From Cellulosimicrobium terreum (lineage in GTDB: Bacteria > Actinomycetota > Actinomycetes > Actinomycetales > Cellulomonadaceae), in NCBI GenBank assembly GCA_014803435.1, contig JACYFD010000006.1:301715-365714 (forward strand): DNA of 64,000 nt, given 5' to 3'. Positions 27,343 through 36,430 of this stretch are shown piece after piece (position 1 is the stretch's first letter; the number at the start of each line of letters is the position of its first letter). The position numbers and the translations under genes are program-made. Under the pieces are notes generated by a model. That model did not search any database. It saw nothing but the letters and a program-made list of their open reading frames with translations, and was not told the DNA's origin.

Positions 27343-27492
27343 GTCCAGCGCGCCCATGTGACGTTCGTGCTACGCACGTGCCGTCGACAGGCGTGCCGCA
27401 GCCGGTGGCGTTCCGGTGCGCCGATCGCACCCTACCGCTGACCGTCCGGGCGCTGCGTCGAGGGTCCATCCTGCGACACGTAGGCTGGTCCC

Positions 27493-27969
27493 GTGGTTTC
27501 ACGCGAAGACATGGGTTCGTGGCTCGAGGGCGGTCCGGGCGGCAGTCAGGAGGGCCGGGGCGCGCGCCTGGGGCTCCCGCCCGAGGGGCCGGGTTCGCTC
27601 GCTCGGCTCGGCCGGCGTGTGGTCGCGCTCGTCATCGACTGGACGTTGGCGACCCTCGTCGCGTTCCTGTTCTTCCGACCCGCCGCGCACGGCTTCTTCG
27701 AGGGCATCTCGGCTCTCCCGGTGTGGTCGCAGCCGCTGATCTTCGCGCTCGAGAACCTGCTGCTCGTGAGCACGCTCGGCTTCACCGTCGGGCACCGGCT
27801 GCTCGGCATGCGCGTGCACCGGATCGACGCACCGGCGCGCATGGTCGGCGTCGGCCGGGCGCTGCTGCGCACCGTCCTGCTGTGCCTCGTCGTGCCCGCG
27901 GTGGTCTGGGACTCGGACGGCCGCAGCCTGCACGACAAGGCTGCCGGCACCGTCCTCGTCCGTACCTGA
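27493..27969 (+). CDS. RDD family membrane protein
   Basis: 158 aa. After a Gly-rich N-terminus, hydrophobic segments appear at [38 protein letters not shown] and [16 protein letters not shown]; the family signature is [13 protein letters not shown] followed by [13 protein letters not shown] and [15 protein letters not shown] at the end. RDD proteins are small integral membrane proteins of unclear function, some linked to Na+/H+ transport. GTG 27493 follows TAGGCT (27481-27486) by 6 bases. It diverges from glnA1 and ends 3 bp from the convergent DUF4191 gene, as in mycobacteria. Confidence 0.9.
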   Translation: MVSREDMGSWLEGGPGGSQEGRGARLGLPPEGPGSLARLGRRVVALVIDWTLATLVAFLFFRPAAHGFFEGISALPVWSQPLIFALENLLLVSTLGFTVGHRLLGMRVHRIDAPARMVGVGRALLRTVLLCLVVPAVVWDSDGRSLHDKAAGTVLVRT

Positions 27970-27972
27970 GGC

Positions 27973-28716
27973 TCAGCGCCCCTTGAGGCCCTTGCGGTCG
28001 GGCCGGGCGCGTGTCGGGTCGATGCCCTTCGGGATCGGCAGCCGCACGGCGCCGAGCGCGCGCAGGCGCTTGGAGATCTCGGCGGTCTCGGGCTTGGTGA
28101 GGGTCGGCTTGAGCTTCTGCACCGTGCGGGGGAGTGCTCGCAGCGCGACCTGCCCCTCGTCGTTGCCGACCTGGACCAGCGTCACGGGCACGTTCGGCAG
28201 CACGCGGTTCACGCGCTTGCGCTCGCTGTCGAGGAGTCGCTTCGCACGGTGCGGGGGACCTTCGCTGACGAGCACGACGCCGGCACGCCCGACGCCGCGG
28301 AACACCAGGTCCTGGGTGCGGGGGTCGATCGCGATGGGCTCCTCGTCGAACGTCCAGCCACGACGGATCGTGCCGAGCGCAGCGCGTGCGGCACCGGGCT
28401 GTCCCTCGATCTGGCTGTACGCGGCGCGTTCCGCGCGTCGGGTGAGGACGAACATCGCGCCCAGCGCGGCGAAGGGGACACCGACGATCAGGGTGTACAC
28501 CCACTGGCCCCACCACAGGCCGATCCCGAGCGCGACCGCGAGGATCCCGACGAACACGCCGAGCATGACCCACGTGACCGCGGGGTCCTGCTTGCGCGTC
28601 ATCTTGTAGGCGGACCACACCTGGTGGTACCAGCGCTGCTTCTTGGGCTTCTTCTGCTTCGCGTCCTGCTCGCCGACGGCGGGCGCGCCGGAGCTCTCCG
28701 TGTTCTTGCGGGCCAT
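27973..28716 (-). CDS. DUF4191 membrane protein
   Basis: 247-aa conserved actinobacterial protein. A basic N-terminus (KQKKPKKQRWYHQVWSAYKM) precedes two membrane segments (VMLGVFVGILAVALGIGLWW and LIVGVPFAALGAMFVL, about residues 48-95). The long cytoplasmic C-terminal part includes IRRGWTFDEEPIAIDPRTQD and FRGVGRAGVVLVSEGP and ends in a basic KGLKGR. ATG 28716 follows TAGACT (28724-28729, minus strand) by 7 bases, although lipA ends only 10 bp upstream, so it may be read both from lipA and from its own start. Function unknown; the lipA neighbourhood is conserved in mycobacteria. Confidence 0.9.
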   Translation of the reverse strand: MARKNTESSGAPAVGEQDAKQKKPKKQRWYHQVWSAYKMTRKQDPAVTWVMLGVFVGILAVALGIGLWWGQWVYTLIVGVPFAALGAMFVLTRRAERAAYSQIEGQPGAARAALGTIRRGWTFDEEPIAIDPRTQDLVFRGVGRAGVVLVSEGPPHRAKRLLDSERKRVNRVLPNVPVTLVQVGNDEGQVALRALPRTVQKLKPTLTKPETAEISKRLRALGAVRLPIPKGIDPTRARPDRKGLKGR

Positions 28717-28726
28717 GGGGCTCAGT

Positions 28727-29737
28727 CTAGTGGGGCGCGCGGGCCAGCAGGCTCGCGGCCTCCTGGCGAGACGTCCTCGGCTCGGCGAGGTGCGCGAGCG
28801 GGGCGGGGATCTCCATGCCGCGGCGCGTCATCGCCTGCCCCCAGAGGCGGCCGGCGCGGTACGAGGAGCGCACGAGCGGGCCGGACATGACCCCGAGGAA
28901 GCCGATCTCCTCGGCCGTGTCGGACAGCTCGACGAACTCCTCGGGCTTGACCCACCGGTCGACCGGGTGGTGGCGCAGCGAGGGGCGCAGGTACTGCGTG
29001 ATCGTGATGAGGTCGCAGCCCGCGTCGTGCAGGTCGCGCAGGGCGTCCTTCGCCTCGTCGATCGTCTCGCCCATGCCGAGGATGATGTTCGACTTCGTCA
29101 CGAGCCCGGCCTCGCGCGCCCGCGTGAGCACCGACAGCGAGCGGTCGTACCGGAAGCCCGGGCGGATCTGCTTGAAGATGCGCGGCACGGTCTCGAGGTT
29201 GTGCGCGAGCACCTCGGGCCGCGACCCGTTCACCTCGTCGAGCAGCTCGGGGATCGCGTTGAAGTCCGGGATGAGGAGCTCGACGCCGGTGCCGGGGTTG
29301 AGCGCGTGGATCTGGCGCACCGTCTCGGCGTAGAGCCACGCCCCGCCGTCGGGCAGGTCGTCCCGGGCCACGCCTGTGATGGTGGAGTAGCGCAGGCCCA
29401 TGGCCTGCACGGACTCCGCGACGCGACGCGGCTCGTCCGCGTCGAAGTCCGCGGGCTTGCCGGTGTCGATCTGGCAGAAGTCGCAGCGCCGCGTGCACTG
29501 GTCGCCACCGATGAGGAACGTCGCCTCACGGTCCTCCCAGCACTCGAAGATGTTGGGACAGCCCGCCTCCTCGCAGACCGTGTGCAGGCCCTCGCGCTTG
29601 ACCAGGCCCTTGAGCTCGGAGTACTCGGGGCCCATCGTCGCGCGGGTCTTGATCCACTCGGGCTTCTTCTCGATGGGGGTCGAGGCGTTGCGGGCCTCGA
29701 CCCGGAGCATCCGGCGGCCTTCTGGTGCGATCGTCAC
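28727..29737 (-). CDS. lipA: Lipoyl synthase
   Basis: 336-aa radical SAM enzyme that inserts two sulfur atoms into octanoyl groups on E2 and GcvH proteins. The auxiliary Fe-S cluster motif [12 protein letters not shown] and the radical SAM motif [10 protein letters not shown] are intact, and the C-terminal [13 protein letters not shown] carries the conserved serine. GTG 29737 has the SD GGGAGA about 6 bases upstream. It follows lipB by 65 bp on the same strand. Substrates in this window are the lipoyl domains of the E2 protein at 37428-39260; aceE also depends on lipoylated E2. Confidence 0.97.
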   Translation of the reverse strand: MTIAPEGRRMLRVEARNASTPIEKKPEWIKTRATMGPEYSELKGLVKREGLHTVCEEAGCPNIFECWEDREATFLIGGDQCTRRCDFCQIDTGKPADFDADEPRRVAESVQAMGLRYSTITGVARDDLPDGGAWLYAETVRQIHALNPGTGVELLIPDFNAIPELLDEVNGSRPEVLAHNLETVPRIFKQIRPGFRYDRSLSVLTRAREAGLVTKSNIILGMGETIDEAKDALRDLHDAGCDLITITQYLRPSLRHHPVDRWVKPEEFVELSDTAEEIGFLGVMSGPLVRSSYRAGRLWGQAMTRRGMEIPAPLAHLAEPRTSRQEAASLLARAPH

Positions 29738-29802
29738 GGGTGTCTCCCGGTCGTCGTGTGGAGTGTGCGCCGACGGGCGAGGAGTACGGCGTCGGACTCC
29801 GG

Positions 29803-30516
29803 TCAGCGTACGCGAGCGCCTGCGCCGACGGTGGGGGTGCTCTCACGGGTCGGACGTGACGTCCGCGACATTCCGGTCACGTCCGCGGCGCGCACGTCCA
29901 CCAGCGCGCCCTCCAGGGCGGCGACCAGCGCCGGCGCGACCTCCTCGAGCGTGACGGTCCGGCCGAGCTCGAGGCTCAGCGACGTCACGTCGGCATCCGT
30001 GATGCCGCACGGCACGATGTGCTCGAACCGCGACAGGTCGGGGGAGCAGTTCAGGGCGAGGCCGTGCATCGTGACGCCTCGCGCGACGCGCACGCCGATC
30101 GCGCATACCTTGCGCTCGCGCCGCGCACCGTCGGCCTCGACCCAGACGCCGCTGCGGCCCTCGACCCGGACGGTGGCGAGCCCGAGGTCCGCGCACACGC
30201 GCATCACCGCCTCCTCGAGCGCGCGCACGTAGGCGACGACGTCGACCGGCTCCGCGAGCCGCACGATCGGGTACGCCACCTGCTGGCCCGGGCCGTGCCA
30301 CGTGATCTTGCCGCCGCGGTCGACGTCGACGACCGGGGTCCCGTCGTCGGGGCGCTCGTCGCGCCGGGTCCGCCGACCGGCGGTGTAGACATCCGTGTGC
30401 TCCACGAGGAGGAGGGTGTCGGACCGTGTGCCGTCCGCCACGGCGTCGTGGAGCGTGCGCTGGAGCTCCCACGCCTCGTGGTAGTCCGTGCGTCCCGGCA
30501 TCGTCAGCAGGTCCAT
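29803..30516 (-). CDS. lipB: Lipoyl(octanoyl) transferase
   Basis: 237-aa enzyme that moves octanoyl groups from acyl carrier protein to lipoyl domains. The catalytic cysteine is in [11 protein letters not shown] and the lysine in [29 protein letters not shown] is also conserved. ATG 30516 lies 6 bases after TAGCCT (minus strand, 30523-30528); this -10 overlaps the stop codon of the marR gene, 9 bp upstream. It thus has its own start point but could also receive read-through from marR. LipB and LipA together form the full lipoate synthesis pathway. Confidence 0.96.
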   Translation of the reverse strand: MDLLTMPGRTDYHEAWELQRTLHDAVADGTRSDTLLLVEHTDVYTAGRRTRRDERPDDGTPVVDVDRGGKITWHGPGQQVAYPIVRLAEPVDVVAYVRALEEAVMRVCADLGLATVRVEGRSGVWVEADGARRERKVCAIGVRVARGVTMHGLALNCSPDLSRFEHIVPCGITDADVTSLSLELGRTVTLEEVAPALVAALEGALVDVRAADVTGMSRTSRPTRESTPTVGAGARVR

Positions 30517-30525
30517 CGCGCCAGG

Positions 30526-31092
30526 CTAGCCCTCGGTGCGCGACCCGTCGGTCTCGTCCGTGGTGTCGGTGGTCACGTCGATGGTCGGGACCGGGCCCAC
30601 GCGGCCGTCGGCGCCGGGATCGTCGGAGCCCGGTGCGACCGCGAGCATGTCCAGGAGCAGCTCGCGCAGCTCGGCGACCTGGGCCTCGTCGAGCCCGCGG
30701 GTCGCGAGGTCCTCCGCGGGACGTCGTCGGGCCGCCTCCAGGCCGGCGACCCGGCCGGTGTCGGTGAGGGTGACGACGTGACGACGCCGGTCCACCGGGT
30801 CGGCGGAGCGCGTCACGTAGCCCGAGCGCTCGAGCCGCGCCACGACGCGGCTCATCGTCTGCTCGGTGACGCCGGACGCCTGGGCGAGGGAGCGCTGCGA
30901 CATGGGTGCGTCGAGCAGGTGCATGAGGACGGGGAAGCCCGCATGGTTGAGGTCCCAGCGCGAGAGGTGGGCGTTCCAGTCGCGCTCGATGCGTCGGGCG
31001 ACCGCGAACAGCAGTCGTCCCGTCGCCCACCGACGAGGATCGGGGTCGGCGAGGTCGTCACGGCGCGATCCTGTCGGCTCGAGCTCTTCCAC
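30526..31092 (-). CDS. MarR family transcriptional regulator
   Basis: 188-aa winged-helix repressor from GTG 31092. The DNA-binding part contains SQRSLAQASGVTEQTMSRVV and the wing DPVDRRRHVVTLTDTG. The dimer helices precede it (GRLLFAVARRIERDW). The C-terminus has an acidic, Thr-rich tail of about 30 residues. The start has a strong SD (GGAGGGGAGGG) about 6 bases upstream. It diverges from the MMPL gene, and the 20-bp palindrome at 31121-31140 is between them, so it probably represses both itself and the exporter until a ligand binds. A lipB gene follows on the same strand. Confidence 0.92.
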   Translation of the reverse strand: MEELEPTGSRRDDLADPDPRRWATGRLLFAVARRIERDWNAHLSRWDLNHAGFPVLMHLLDAPMSQRSLAQASGVTEQTMSRVVARLERSGYVTRSADPVDRRRHVVTLTDTGRVAGLEAARRRPAEDLATRGLDEAQVAELRELLLDMLAVAPGSDDPGADGRVGPVPTIDVTTDTTDETDGSRTEG

Positions 31093-31116
31093 GTGCGTCC
31101 CTCCCCTCCGCTCCGC

Positions 31117-31122
31117 TATGTT
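31117..31122 (+). promoter_or_regulatory. -10 element of the MMPL gene (leaderless)
   Basis: TATGTT followed by exactly 7 bases and ATG 31130, so the transcript should begin at or next to the start codon. No SD is present. It overlaps the MarR palindrome. Confidence 0.65.
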
Positions 31123-31140
31123 ACTCAGCATGCTGAGTAA
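31121..31140. promoter_or_regulatory. Perfect 20-bp palindrome, putative MarR operator
   Basis: TTACTCAGCATGCTGAGTAA is a perfect inverted repeat located between the divergent marR and MMPL genes, 28 bases from the marR start. It covers the last bases of the exporter's TATGTT -10 box and the predicted transcription and translation start at 31130. Binding there would block RNA polymerase directly. Confidence 0.85.
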
Positions 31141-33415
31141 TCGCTGGGCGGGAGCCCTCCGCGGCCTGGTCATTCTGGCAGTGCTCGGGCTCTGGATGGG
31201 CATCGGCGCGCTCGGTGGGCAGGCGCAGGGCAACCTGAGCTCCGTCCAGACGAACGACGCCGCGGCGTTCCTCCCGGCGAGCGCCGAGTCGACCCAGGCC
31301 GCGGAGCTGGCCGGGGAGTTCACCGACGAGGAGTCGCTCCCGGCACTCGTCGTCGTCACCTCCCAGGACGGCTCGACGCTGTCGCAGGACCAGCTCGCGG
31401 CGGCCCAGGCCTACGCCGACGCGATCCCGGCCGCGCCGCTCGAGGGCACGAGCGGCGACGAGCCGGCCACCGTCGGCGACGTGTCGATCGCGGACCCGGT
31501 CGTCGTGCCGTCGGAGGACGGCGAGGCGGCGCTGGTCGTCGTCTCCCTCGACGCCTCGGTCGCCTCCGACCGCGTCGGCGCCGACGAGAGCAGCGTCAGC
31601 GAGCTCGCGGTCGGCGCGATGCGCGACCTGGTCGCCGACGACGCCGCGGACGGTGGCCTGGCCGGAACGGATCTCGAGGCTCTGGTGACCGGTCCCGCCG
31701 GGTTCGTGGCCGACCTCGTGACCGCGTTCGGCGGGATCGACACCGTGCTCCTGCTCGTCGCGCTGGGCGCGGTGCTCGTCATCCTCGCGATCGTGTACCG
31801 CTCCCCGATCCTGCCGTTCCTCGTCATCCTCACCGCGGTCCTCGCCCTGTGCCTCGCGGGCCTGGTCGTCTACCACCTCGCGGCGAACGACGTCCTGACG
31901 CTCAACGGGCAGTCCCAGGGGATCCTGTCCATCCTCGTCGTCGGGGCCGCCGTCGACTACTCGCTGCTCGTCGTGGCGCGCTACCGGGAGGAGCTGCGCA
32001 CCACGCGGTCGACCGGGCAGGCGCTGCGGCGGGCCGTGCGCGCCTCCGTGGAGCCGGTCGCCGCGAGCGCGGGGACCGTCGTCGCAGGGCTGCTGTGCCT
32101 CCTGCTGTCCGACCTGTCGTCGAACCGCAGCCTCGGGCCGGTCGCCGCGATCGGGATCGTCGCCGCGTTCGTCGCGTCCATGACGCTGCTGCCCGCGCTG
32201 CTGCTCGTCGCCGGGCAGCGCTCGCGTGCGCTCTTCTGGCCCCGCATGCCGCGGTTCGCCGGTGACCACGCCGCGCACGACGCCGGTGCGGCGGACGATG
32301 CGAAGGCACCGGACGACGACCGTGTGCAGCTCGAGGACCACGGCGTCTGGTCGCGCGTCGCGAGCTTCGTCGGCCGCCACGACCGGCCGGTCTGGATCGT
32401 GACCGCGCTCGTCCTCGCCGCGTGCGCCGCGTTCGTCCCGACGCTCGACGCGAGCGGCACCGGGGACTCCGAGGTGTTCCTCACGCAGGTCGACTCCGTC
32501 GACGGCGAGGAGGTGCTCACCGAGCACTTCGAGGGCGTGTCGGCGCAGCCCGCGACCGTCGTCGCCCCGGCCGACGACCTCGACGCCGTCGTGCAGGCCG
32601 CCGAGGCCACCGCCGGCGTCGCGGCAGCGACCCCGGTCACGGACCAGCCTGCCCCCGCACCCGGCGCACCCGCGGAGGGCGACCCCGTCGTCGTCGACGA
32701 CCGGGTGCGGGTCGACGTGACCACCGACGCGCCGTCGGACAGCCAGGAGGCGACCCGGACGGTGGCCGCCCTGCGCGACGCCGTGCACGACGTCTCGCCC
32801 GACGCGCTCGTCGGCGGCGCGGCGGCCGAGCGTCTCGACACCCAGCTCGCCGGCCAGCGCGACCTGCTGGTCATCGTCCCCGTCGTGCTCGCCGTGATCC
32901 TGCTCATCCTGATCCTGCTGCTGCGCTCGATCCTCGCGCCCGTCCTGCTCATGGCGGCGAACGTCCTGTCGTTCGGGGCCGCGCTGGGTGTCGCCGCCCT
33001 GGTGTTCGACCACGTCCTCGACTTCCCCGGAGCCGACCCGTCCGTCCCGCTGTACGCGTTCTGCTTCCTCGTCGCGCTGGGCGTGGACTACTCGATCTTC
33101 CTCATGACCCGCGTGCGGGAGGAGAGCCTGCAGGTGGGGACGCGACCGGGCGTGCTGCGGGCGCTCGCGGTGACCGGGTCGGTCATCACCTCGGCCGGCG
33201 TGGTGCTCGCGGCCACCTTCGCGGCACTCGGAATCATCCCGCTGCTCTTCCTCGCCCAGATCGCGTTCATCGTGGCCTTCGGGGTTCTGCTCGACACGCT
33301 GGTGGTGCGGACGCTGCTCGTCCCCGCGCTCGTGCACGACGTCGGGGACCGCGTGTGGTGGCCGAGCGCGCTCTCGCGGCGGCCGACTGCCCGCGCCGCG
33401 GCACGGCAGTCCTAG
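31130..33415 (+). CDS. MMPL/RND family exporter
   Basis: 761-aa membrane transporter with the duplicated RND layout: one helix, a large extracytoplasmic loop, about five helices, then the pattern again. Clear helices include LRGLVILAVLGLWMGIGAL, TVLLLVALGAVLVILAIVY, FLVILTAVLALCLAGLVVY, LLVIVPVVLAVILLILILLL and LLFLAQIAFIVAFGVLL. Conserved motifs VVGAAVDYSLLVVARYREEL and FLVALGVDYSIFLMTRVREE carry the Asp-Tyr pairs thought to relay protons. It likely exports a lipid or drug. ATG 31130 is favoured by the TATGTT-N7-ATG arrangement; ATG 31118 is in frame. The divergent MarR gene is its probable regulator. The stop overlaps the small gene on the other strand. Confidence 0.93.
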   Translation: MLSNRWAGALRGLVILAVLGLWMGIGALGGQAQGNLSSVQTNDAAAFLPASAESTQAAELAGEFTDEESLPALVVVTSQDGSTLSQDQLAAAQAYADAIPAAPLEGTSGDEPATVGDVSIADPVVVPSEDGEAALVVVSLDASVASDRVGADESSVSELAVGAMRDLVADDAADGGLAGTDLEALVTGPAGFVADLVTAFGGIDTVLLLVALGAVLVILAIVYRSPILPFLVILTAVLALCLAGLVVYHLAANDVLTLNGQSQGILSILVVGAAVDYSLLVVARYREELRTTRSTGQALRRAVRASVEPVAASAGTVVAGLLCLLLSDLSSNRSLGPVAAIGIVAAFVASMTLLPALLLVAGQRSRALFWPRMPRFAGDHAAHDAGAADDAKAPDDDRVQLEDHGVWSRVASFVGRHDRPVWIVTALVLAACAAFVPTLDASGTGDSEVFLTQVDSVDGEEVLTEHFEGVSAQPATVVAPADDLDAVVQAAEATAGVAAATPVTDQPAPAPGAPAEGDPVVVDDRVRVDVTTDAPSDSQEATRTVAALRDAVHDVSPDALVGGAAAERLDTQLAGQRDLLVIVPVVLAVILLILILLLRSILAPVLLMAANVLSFGAALGVAALVFDHVLDFPGADPSVPLYAFCFLVALGVDYSIFLMTRVREESLQVGTRPGVLRALAVTGSVITSAGVVLAATFAALGIIPLLFLAQIAFIVAFGVLLDTLVVRTLLVPALVHDVGDRVWWPSALSRRPTARAAARQS

Positions 33416-33600
33416 GGTCCGAGCCGGGCCGGTGCGTCGAGGGAGGTCGTGGCGGCCACGACGACGTCGCCCTCGGCCACGTCCGCCTCGTCCGACCGCT
33501 GCAGCACGATGTTCGCCATGAGCACCGAGAGCAGCGCGAGCGCGATGAGCGCGTAGCGCAGCACTGCGCGCCGCGGGACGCGTCGGGACAGGGCGCGCAC
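33412..33600 (-). CDS. Small single-pass membrane protein
   Basis: 62 aa from GTG 33600: a basic N-terminus (VRALSRRVPRRAVLRY), one helix (ALIALALLSVLMANIVL) and an acidic tail (SDEADVAEGDVVVAAT). The positive-inside rule suggests an N-in topology. GAGAGG lies about 6 bases before the GTG, a reasonable SD. The stop overlaps that of the MMPL gene by 4 bases on the opposite strand. No family is recognised. The charge pattern and SD favour a real gene over a chance frame. Confidence 0.6.
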   Translation of the reverse strand: MRALSRRVPRRAVLRYALIALALLSVLMANIVLQRSDEADVAEGDVVVAATTSLDAPARLGP

Positions 33601-33787
33601 GGGGGACCTCTCGGCAGGGCGGGGTGCGCACGGACGCGCAGGCCACGGGACAGGGGCTGGACCGTCGACCGGCGTCTCGTGGGTGCGTGCCCGTGGGGCG
33701 CAGACCGGTGTGATCCGGACGAACGGGCACATTCTGCCAGCATCGGCACGTCCTGGGAACCGCCCCGTCGCGGCTAGATTGAGCGTC

Positions 33788-34834
33788 ATGGACCTCGCAG
33801 CACAGACCCGCTCGGACGACGGCACGCTCCGGGTGGCGGTGATCGGCTACGGCGGCGCGGGCCGCGGGATCCACGCGCGCCTCGTCCGCGAGGCCGGCCA
33901 CGTCGTCACGGCCGTCACGGTCCGCTCGCCCGAGCGTCGTGCCCAGGCGGTCGAGGACTGGCCCGGCGTCCGGCTGCACGACGACGTCGCCTCGCTCCTC
34001 GCGGACGCCGACGTCTTCGACGTCGTGGTGGTCGCGAGCCCGACGACCCTGCACGCCGAGCACGCGACGGCCGTCGTCGAGGCGGGGGTGCCCGTGGTCG
34101 TCGACAAGCCGCTGGCGATCGACGTGGCCGCGGCGCGCGGTGTCGTGGCGGGCGCCGAGGCCGCCGGTGTCGGGCTCACGGTCTTCCAGAACCGGCGCTG
34201 GGACCCCGAGCAGCTGACGCTCCAGCAGGTGCTCGCCGCAGGCGACCTGGGGGACGTGCACACGTTCGAGCGCCGGTGGGAACGGTGGCGACCGGTCCCG
34301 CAGCAGCGCTGGAAGGAGAACGACCCCGTCGGCGGCGGGCTGCTCCTGGACCTCGGTCCGCACCTCGTGGACTCGGCGACGCAGCTCTTCGGCCCGGTGA
34401 CGTCGGTGCGGGCCGAGCTCCGGTCGCTGACCACGCCGACGGAGGACGACGTGTTCCTGGTCCTGCAGCACGGCGGGCGTGGCGTCGTCAGCAGGCTGTG
34501 GGCGGGTTCCGTCGTCGGGGCGCCCGGTCCGCGCACGCGCGTGCTGGGGACGCGCGGCGCGTACGTCGTGACCACGTTCGAGAACGACGCGTCGCCGTTC
34601 GAGGTGTTCGACGACGGCGCACCCGAGGGCAGCGAGGGGTGGATCACGCACGGCCGCGAGCGTGTCGCGGTGCCCCGCGCCCCGGGTGGGCACGCGGACT
34701 TCTACCGCGCGGTGGCGTCATGGGTGCTCGACGGCGGTCCGGTGCCGGTCGACCCGTGGGACGCGGTCCGCACCGCCGAGGTCCTGGACGTCGCGCGTCG
34801 GAGCCATCACGAGGGCCGCACGCTCACGGTGTGA
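33788..34834 (+). CDS. Gfo/Idh/MocA family oxidoreductase
   Basis: 348-aa NAD(P)-dependent sugar or cyclitol dehydrogenase family member. The Rossmann start is LRVAVIGYGGAGRGIHARL; the motif VVDKPLAIDVAAARG contains the EKP-type lysine (here DKP), and FQNRRWDPEQL and GGGLLLDLGPHLVDSATQLFG are typical of the C-terminal domain, with His near the catalytic site. ATG 33788 follows TAGATT (33775-33780) by 7 bases, so the mRNA is probably leaderless. It stands alone between the small membrane gene and the pseudokinase gene; the substrate cannot be deduced. Confidence 0.9.
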   Translation: MDLAAQTRSDDGTLRVAVIGYGGAGRGIHARLVREAGHVVTAVTVRSPERRAQAVEDWPGVRLHDDVASLLADADVFDVVVVASPTTLHAEHATAVVEAGVPVVVDKPLAIDVAAARGVVAGAEAAGVGLTVFQNRRWDPEQLTLQQVLAAGDLGDVHTFERRWERWRPVPQQRWKENDPVGGGLLLDLGPHLVDSATQLFGPVTSVRAELRSLTTPTEDDVFLVLQHGGRGVVSRLWAGSVVGAPGPRTRVLGTRGAYVVTTFENDASPFEVFDDGAPEGSEGWITHGRERVAVPRAPGGHADFYRAVASWVLDGGPVPVDPWDAVRTAEVLDVARRSHHEGRTLTV

Positions 34835-34915
34835 ACCGGCCGTACGAGCCCGCCGGTGGATGTCCGTCCTGTGGATAACTCCCCGCAGCGGGTCCGGCGA
34901 CGGTGAGATGGGGGC

Positions 34916-36418
34916 ATGCCCCCTGTGACGCGTCACCCTGCCCGTGAGCTCCGGCCCGGCCGGTCACGGTCCGCGGTGCCGCAGCCGGACCACGCGGCGC
35001 GAGAGCGGGCGCTGGAGGCCCACGGCTGGACGCGTGCCGTCCGGTCCGGTCCGGTCGGGCAGGACGTCGTCGTCAACGGTGACGGGCGCAGGTGCGACGT
35101 CACGTACGTGCCCGTCCCGGCCGACGCCGCGGAGCGCGACGGCCTCGTCGAGCACCTGCGCGGGCTCGCGGAGGAGGACGAGCACCTCGTGACGGTGCGC
35201 GCGGTGCTCGAGTCCGCCGAGGGCGAGCTCGCGGTCCTGACGGACCACCACCCCGGGCTGCGGCTCGACGAGCTGGCCGCGGCACGTGGCCCGTTCGCCG
35301 CCGGAGAGGCGGTGACGGTGCTCGTGCCCGTCGCGCAGGGGCTCGTCACGCTGCACCGCAGCGGCCGCGCGCACGGTGCCCTCGACGCCCGCGCGGTCGT
35401 GGTCGAGCCCGACGGGCGCGCGGTCCTGCGCGTGCCGCTGGTCCCGGTGCCCGGCACGGGACCGGACGACGTGCGCCGCCTCGCTCGGCTCGTCGTCGAC
35501 CTCGTCCCCTCGGCGGCCTCGGCGCACCCCGACGCCGTCGGCGTCGACGACCCGGGGGAGTCCGCGGACCTCGCTGCGCTGCACGCCGAGCTCGTCGCCG
35601 CGCTGCGCGACGACCCCGCGGCGCGGCCCGCCGTGGGGACCTTCGCCGCGCGGTGCTTCGACGCGGTCGAGGTCAGGCCGGTGCAGATGCCCGACCCCGC
35701 GCGCCTCGTCGCGAACGCTCTCGCGCCGGCGCGGGCACGCCGGGAGGAGACCGCGGAGACACCGTCCCGGACGCGGGCGTCGCGTCGCGCGGACCGGCCG
35801 GTTCCGTCACGACCGTCGACCGGTGCCCGGGCCGGCGGGACGAGCACGACCCGGACGGGCGGTCCGCTCGCTCGCTCCGGCCTCGGTCGCGGGCTGGTCG
35901 TCCTCGGCGGGGTCGTGCTGGGTTGCCTCGCGCTCGTCGCGGTGATGACGGCGACGGGTGGCGACGAGCCCGACGCGGGACCGGGACGAGGAGCCGTTCC
36001 CTCGCAGGCGTCGACGACGGATCCCGTCCTGGTGTCCGACGACCCGGTGCTCGACCCGCAGGACCCGGTGGGGGCGGGCCGCGAGCTGACGCGCCGCCGG
36101 CTCGACCTGCTCACGGGTGGCAGCGGAGCGCTCGACCAGGTCGTCGTGCCGGGCTCGCCCGCCGAGGCGAGCGACAGCGCGCTCCTCGCCGAGCTCGCGG
36201 ACGTGGACGTGGTCGACGCGACGGCGACCGTCCACGACGCCCGGCCCGTCGGCGGGACCGAGGGCCCGGCCGTGCAGGTCGAGGTCGACTACGCGGTCTC
36301 GGCGCACCGCCAGCGCACCGGGGACGAGGAGATCGAGGTGCCTCGGACCGAGCGCACCACCGTCGTGCTCACGGTCCGGTGGACCGACGACGGGTGGCGG
36401 GTGAGCGACGTCGGCTGA
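34916..36418 (+). CDS. Membrane-anchored pseudokinase-like protein
   Basis: 500 aa. Residues of about 20-260 resemble a Ser/Thr kinase fold: PVAQGLVTLHRSGRAHGALD matches the kinase helix before the catalytic loop, but HRDLKPxN is replaced by HGALDARAVVVEP and no DFG is visible, so catalysis is unlikely. A basic, Ser/Thr/Arg-rich linker (about 260-320) leads to one helix (GLVVLGGVVLGCLALVAVM, about 325-343). The remaining 150 residues lie outside the membrane and end in VVLTVRWTDDGWRVSDVG. ATG 34916 is the first good start; no SD is obvious. Similar proteins accompany MviN-like or wall regulation in other actinobacteria, but the context here gives no partner. Confidence 0.7.
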   Translation: MPPVTRHPARELRPGRSRSAVPQPDHAARERALEAHGWTRAVRSGPVGQDVVVNGDGRRCDVTYVPVPADAAERDGLVEHLRGLAEEDEHLVTVRAVLESAEGELAVLTDHHPGLRLDELAAARGPFAAGEAVTVLVPVAQGLVTLHRSGRAHGALDARAVVVEPDGRAVLRVPLVPVPGTGPDDVRRLARLVVDLVPSAASAHPDAVGVDDPGESADLAALHAELVAALRDDPAARPAVGTFAARCFDAVEVRPVQMPDPARLVANALAPARARREETAETPSRTRASRRADRPVPSRPSTGARAGGTSTTRTGGPLARSGLGRGLVVLGGVVLGCLALVAVMTATGGDEPDAGPGRGAVPSQASTTDPVLVSDDPVLDPQDPVGAGRELTRRRLDLLTGGSGALDQVVVPGSPAEASDSALLAELADVDVVDATATVHDARPVGGTEGPAVQVEVDYAVSAHRQRTGDEEIEVPRTERTTVVLTVRWTDDGWRVSDVG

Positions 36419-36430
36419 GGTCCGGCCGGC

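Noticed and set aside
31121..34693. Very long minus-strand frame opposite the MMPL gene
   Set aside because: Shadow frame; the plus strand carries clear membrane helices and RND motifs.
34870..34878. TGTGGATAA, identical to a DnaA box
   Set aside because: A single 9-mer without further boxes, AT-rich stretch or dnaA/dnaN genes nearby does not indicate an origin.
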